From Patescibacteria group bacterium (GTDB taxonomy: Bacteria; Patescibacteriota; UBA1384; XYA2-FULL-43-10; 1-14-0-10-43-13): a stretch of DNA of 5,659 nucleotides. The first letter of the stretch is position 1, and each line of letters begins with the position of its first letter. The stretch is taken from the NCBI GenBank assembly GCA_022705465.1, contig JAKJEK010000060.1:1-5659 (forward strand), in the 5' to 3' direction. Of the stretch, positions 4,843 through 5,659 are shown piece by piece. Made by a program: the position numbers and the translations under genes. Below the pieces are notes generated by a model. It searched no databases and was not told the origin of the DNA. It saw nothing but the letters and a program-made list of their open reading frames with translations.

Positions 4843-5659
4843 ATGAAAGTTCTAAAAAGCTGGCTAAACGATTTTGCGGAAATCAACATCAGCAACGACC
4901 AACTTGCCCGGTTATTTACCTCCCTGGGCACGGAAGTTGATGACCTTGTGGTTAGTTTTGACGAGTCCGTCATAGTGGCAGAAATTTTGGAAGTTAAACC
5001 GCACCCCAATGCTGATCGTTTACGCCTTGCCACAGTTAACACTGGAACAGAAAAGCTTGAGATCGTCTGTGGTGCTCCAAATATCGAACCTGGCCAAAAG
5101 GTCCCGCTCGCTCAGGTTGGGGCAAAATTGGGTACACACGTTCTCCAAAAGACCACGATTCGCGGTGTTGAATCAAATGGTATGCTTTGTGCCGAAGATG
5201 AGTTGGGACTTGGCTCCGATCATTCGGGTATCTTGATTCTTGACCCGTCTTACGAGCTAGGCAAACCGCTCTCTCACTATATTAATTCTGACGCCGTTTA
5301 TGATCTTGAAATAACGCCGAACAGGGGCGACCTCCTATCCCATTTTGGCGTTGCAAGAGAGATTGCTGCCGCCCTTGACCAACCACTTAAGCCTGTCACT
5401 GTAGACCAAACCATCTTTGGCAAAACACCACAAAATGAGTCACTAAAGGTGTTTGTCGAAGATCAGGATGGTTGTCCTCAGTATAATGCATTAATGATCA
5501 ATGGAGTTACTGTAGCTGAATCACCCGAATGGCTCCAGGCACGTTTACAAAAAGTTGGCCTGCGCCCGATCAATAATGTTGTTGACGCCACTAACTATGT
5601 ATTAATGGAACTTGGCCAACCGCTTCATGCATTTGACGCAGGAAAAGTTCTTGATAGTG
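4843..5659 (+). CDS. pheT: Phenylalanyl-tRNA synthetase beta subunit (PheT), 3' truncated by the window edge
   Basis: Non-catalytic partner of PheS, responsible for tRNA binding and, through its B3/B4 domain, for editing Tyr-tRNA-Phe. Only the first 272 codons plus one base are present and the frame is open to the edge; full-length proteins usually have 650-800 residues. The N-terminus 'MKVLKSWLNDF' is family-typical. An OB-fold tRNA-binding domain covers about residues 42-150 ('VAEILEVKPHPNADRLRLATV', then 'IVCGAPNI' and 'GVESNGMLCAEDELGL'). 'LEITPNRGDLLSHFGVAREIAA' near 155-176 is the B1 signature. The B3/B4 region begins near 211 ('CPQYNALMINGV') and includes 'RPINNVVDATNYVLMELGQPLHAFDAG' near 241-267. 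A weak GGA at 4833-4835 lies 7 nt before the ATG. No abnormality is seen, which contrasts with the reduced PheS. Confidence 0.96.
   Translation, partial: MKVLKSWLNDFAEINISNDQLARLFTSLGTEVDDLVVSFDESVIVAEILEVKPHPNADRLRLATVNTGTEKLEIVCGAPNIEPGQKVPLAQVGAKLGTHVLQKTTIRGVESNGMLCAEDELGLGSDHSGILILDPSYELGKPLSHYINSDAVYDLEITPNRGDLLSHFGVAREIAAALDQPLKPVTVDQTIFGKTPQNESLKVFVEDQDGCPQYNALMINGVTVAESPEWLQARLQKVGLRPINNVVDATNYVLMELGQPLHAFDAGKVLDS

Noticed and set aside
4806..5236. Short frames on both strands over the start of pheT
   Set aside because: The conserved PheT N-terminus and tRNA-binding domain read continuously through this region in the frame beginning at 4843.

Overview
The window is bacterial housekeeping DNA, all genes on the + strand and almost without intergenic space. 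Two blocks are visible. Block 1 (about 1-3351) is the downstream end of the S10/spc/alpha ribosomal supercluster: rpsK (uS11), rpsD (uS4), rpoA (RNA polymerase alpha), rplQ (bL17), rplM (uL13) and rpsI (uS9). It is closed by a perfect inverted-repeat terminator at 3318-3351. Block 2 (about 3370 to the window end) begins with a clear extended -10 promoter and carries rbfA (30S maturation factor), an unrecognised small protein with about four predicted membrane segments, pheS (phenylalanyl-tRNA synthetase alpha) and the first 272 codons of pheT (beta), which runs off the right edge.

The organism is a bacterium using the standard code: every gene closes with TAA, TAG or TGA and no in-frame TGA occurs, which argues against the UGA=Gly code of Gracilibacteria/Absconditabacteria. 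Several traits fit a reduced-genome lineage, most likely the Candidate Phyla Radiation (Patescibacteria; Saccharibacteria are one candidate). These are the compact proteins (uS9 with a shortened middle, PheS of only 226 residues without the N-terminal coiled coil), the direct rplQ-rplM junction, the uS11 'GVGSGRES' variant, and 8-nt gene overlaps. This placement is inference; no 16S rRNA is present.

The genes work together in translation and transcription: ribosomal proteins of both subunits, the polymerase alpha subunit, a 30S assembly factor and the enzyme that charges tRNA-Phe. rpoA/rplQ and rplQ/rplM each overlap by 8 nt, with a Shine-Dalgarno sequence inside the upstream gene, which suggests translational coupling. 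The rbfA stop codon and the start codon of the membrane protein both lie in a predicted two-part hairpin, possibly another coupling device.

The best leads are the drastically short PheS, whose start is fixed by a good Shine-Dalgarno sequence; the unrecognised membrane protein immediately upstream and in the same frame as pheS; the near-leaderless promoter arrangement of rbfA; and the structured rbfA/membrane-protein junction. No mobile element, CRISPR array, tRNA, rRNA or evidently novel defence or biosynthetic system was found. No stretch over 300 bases lacks a gene.
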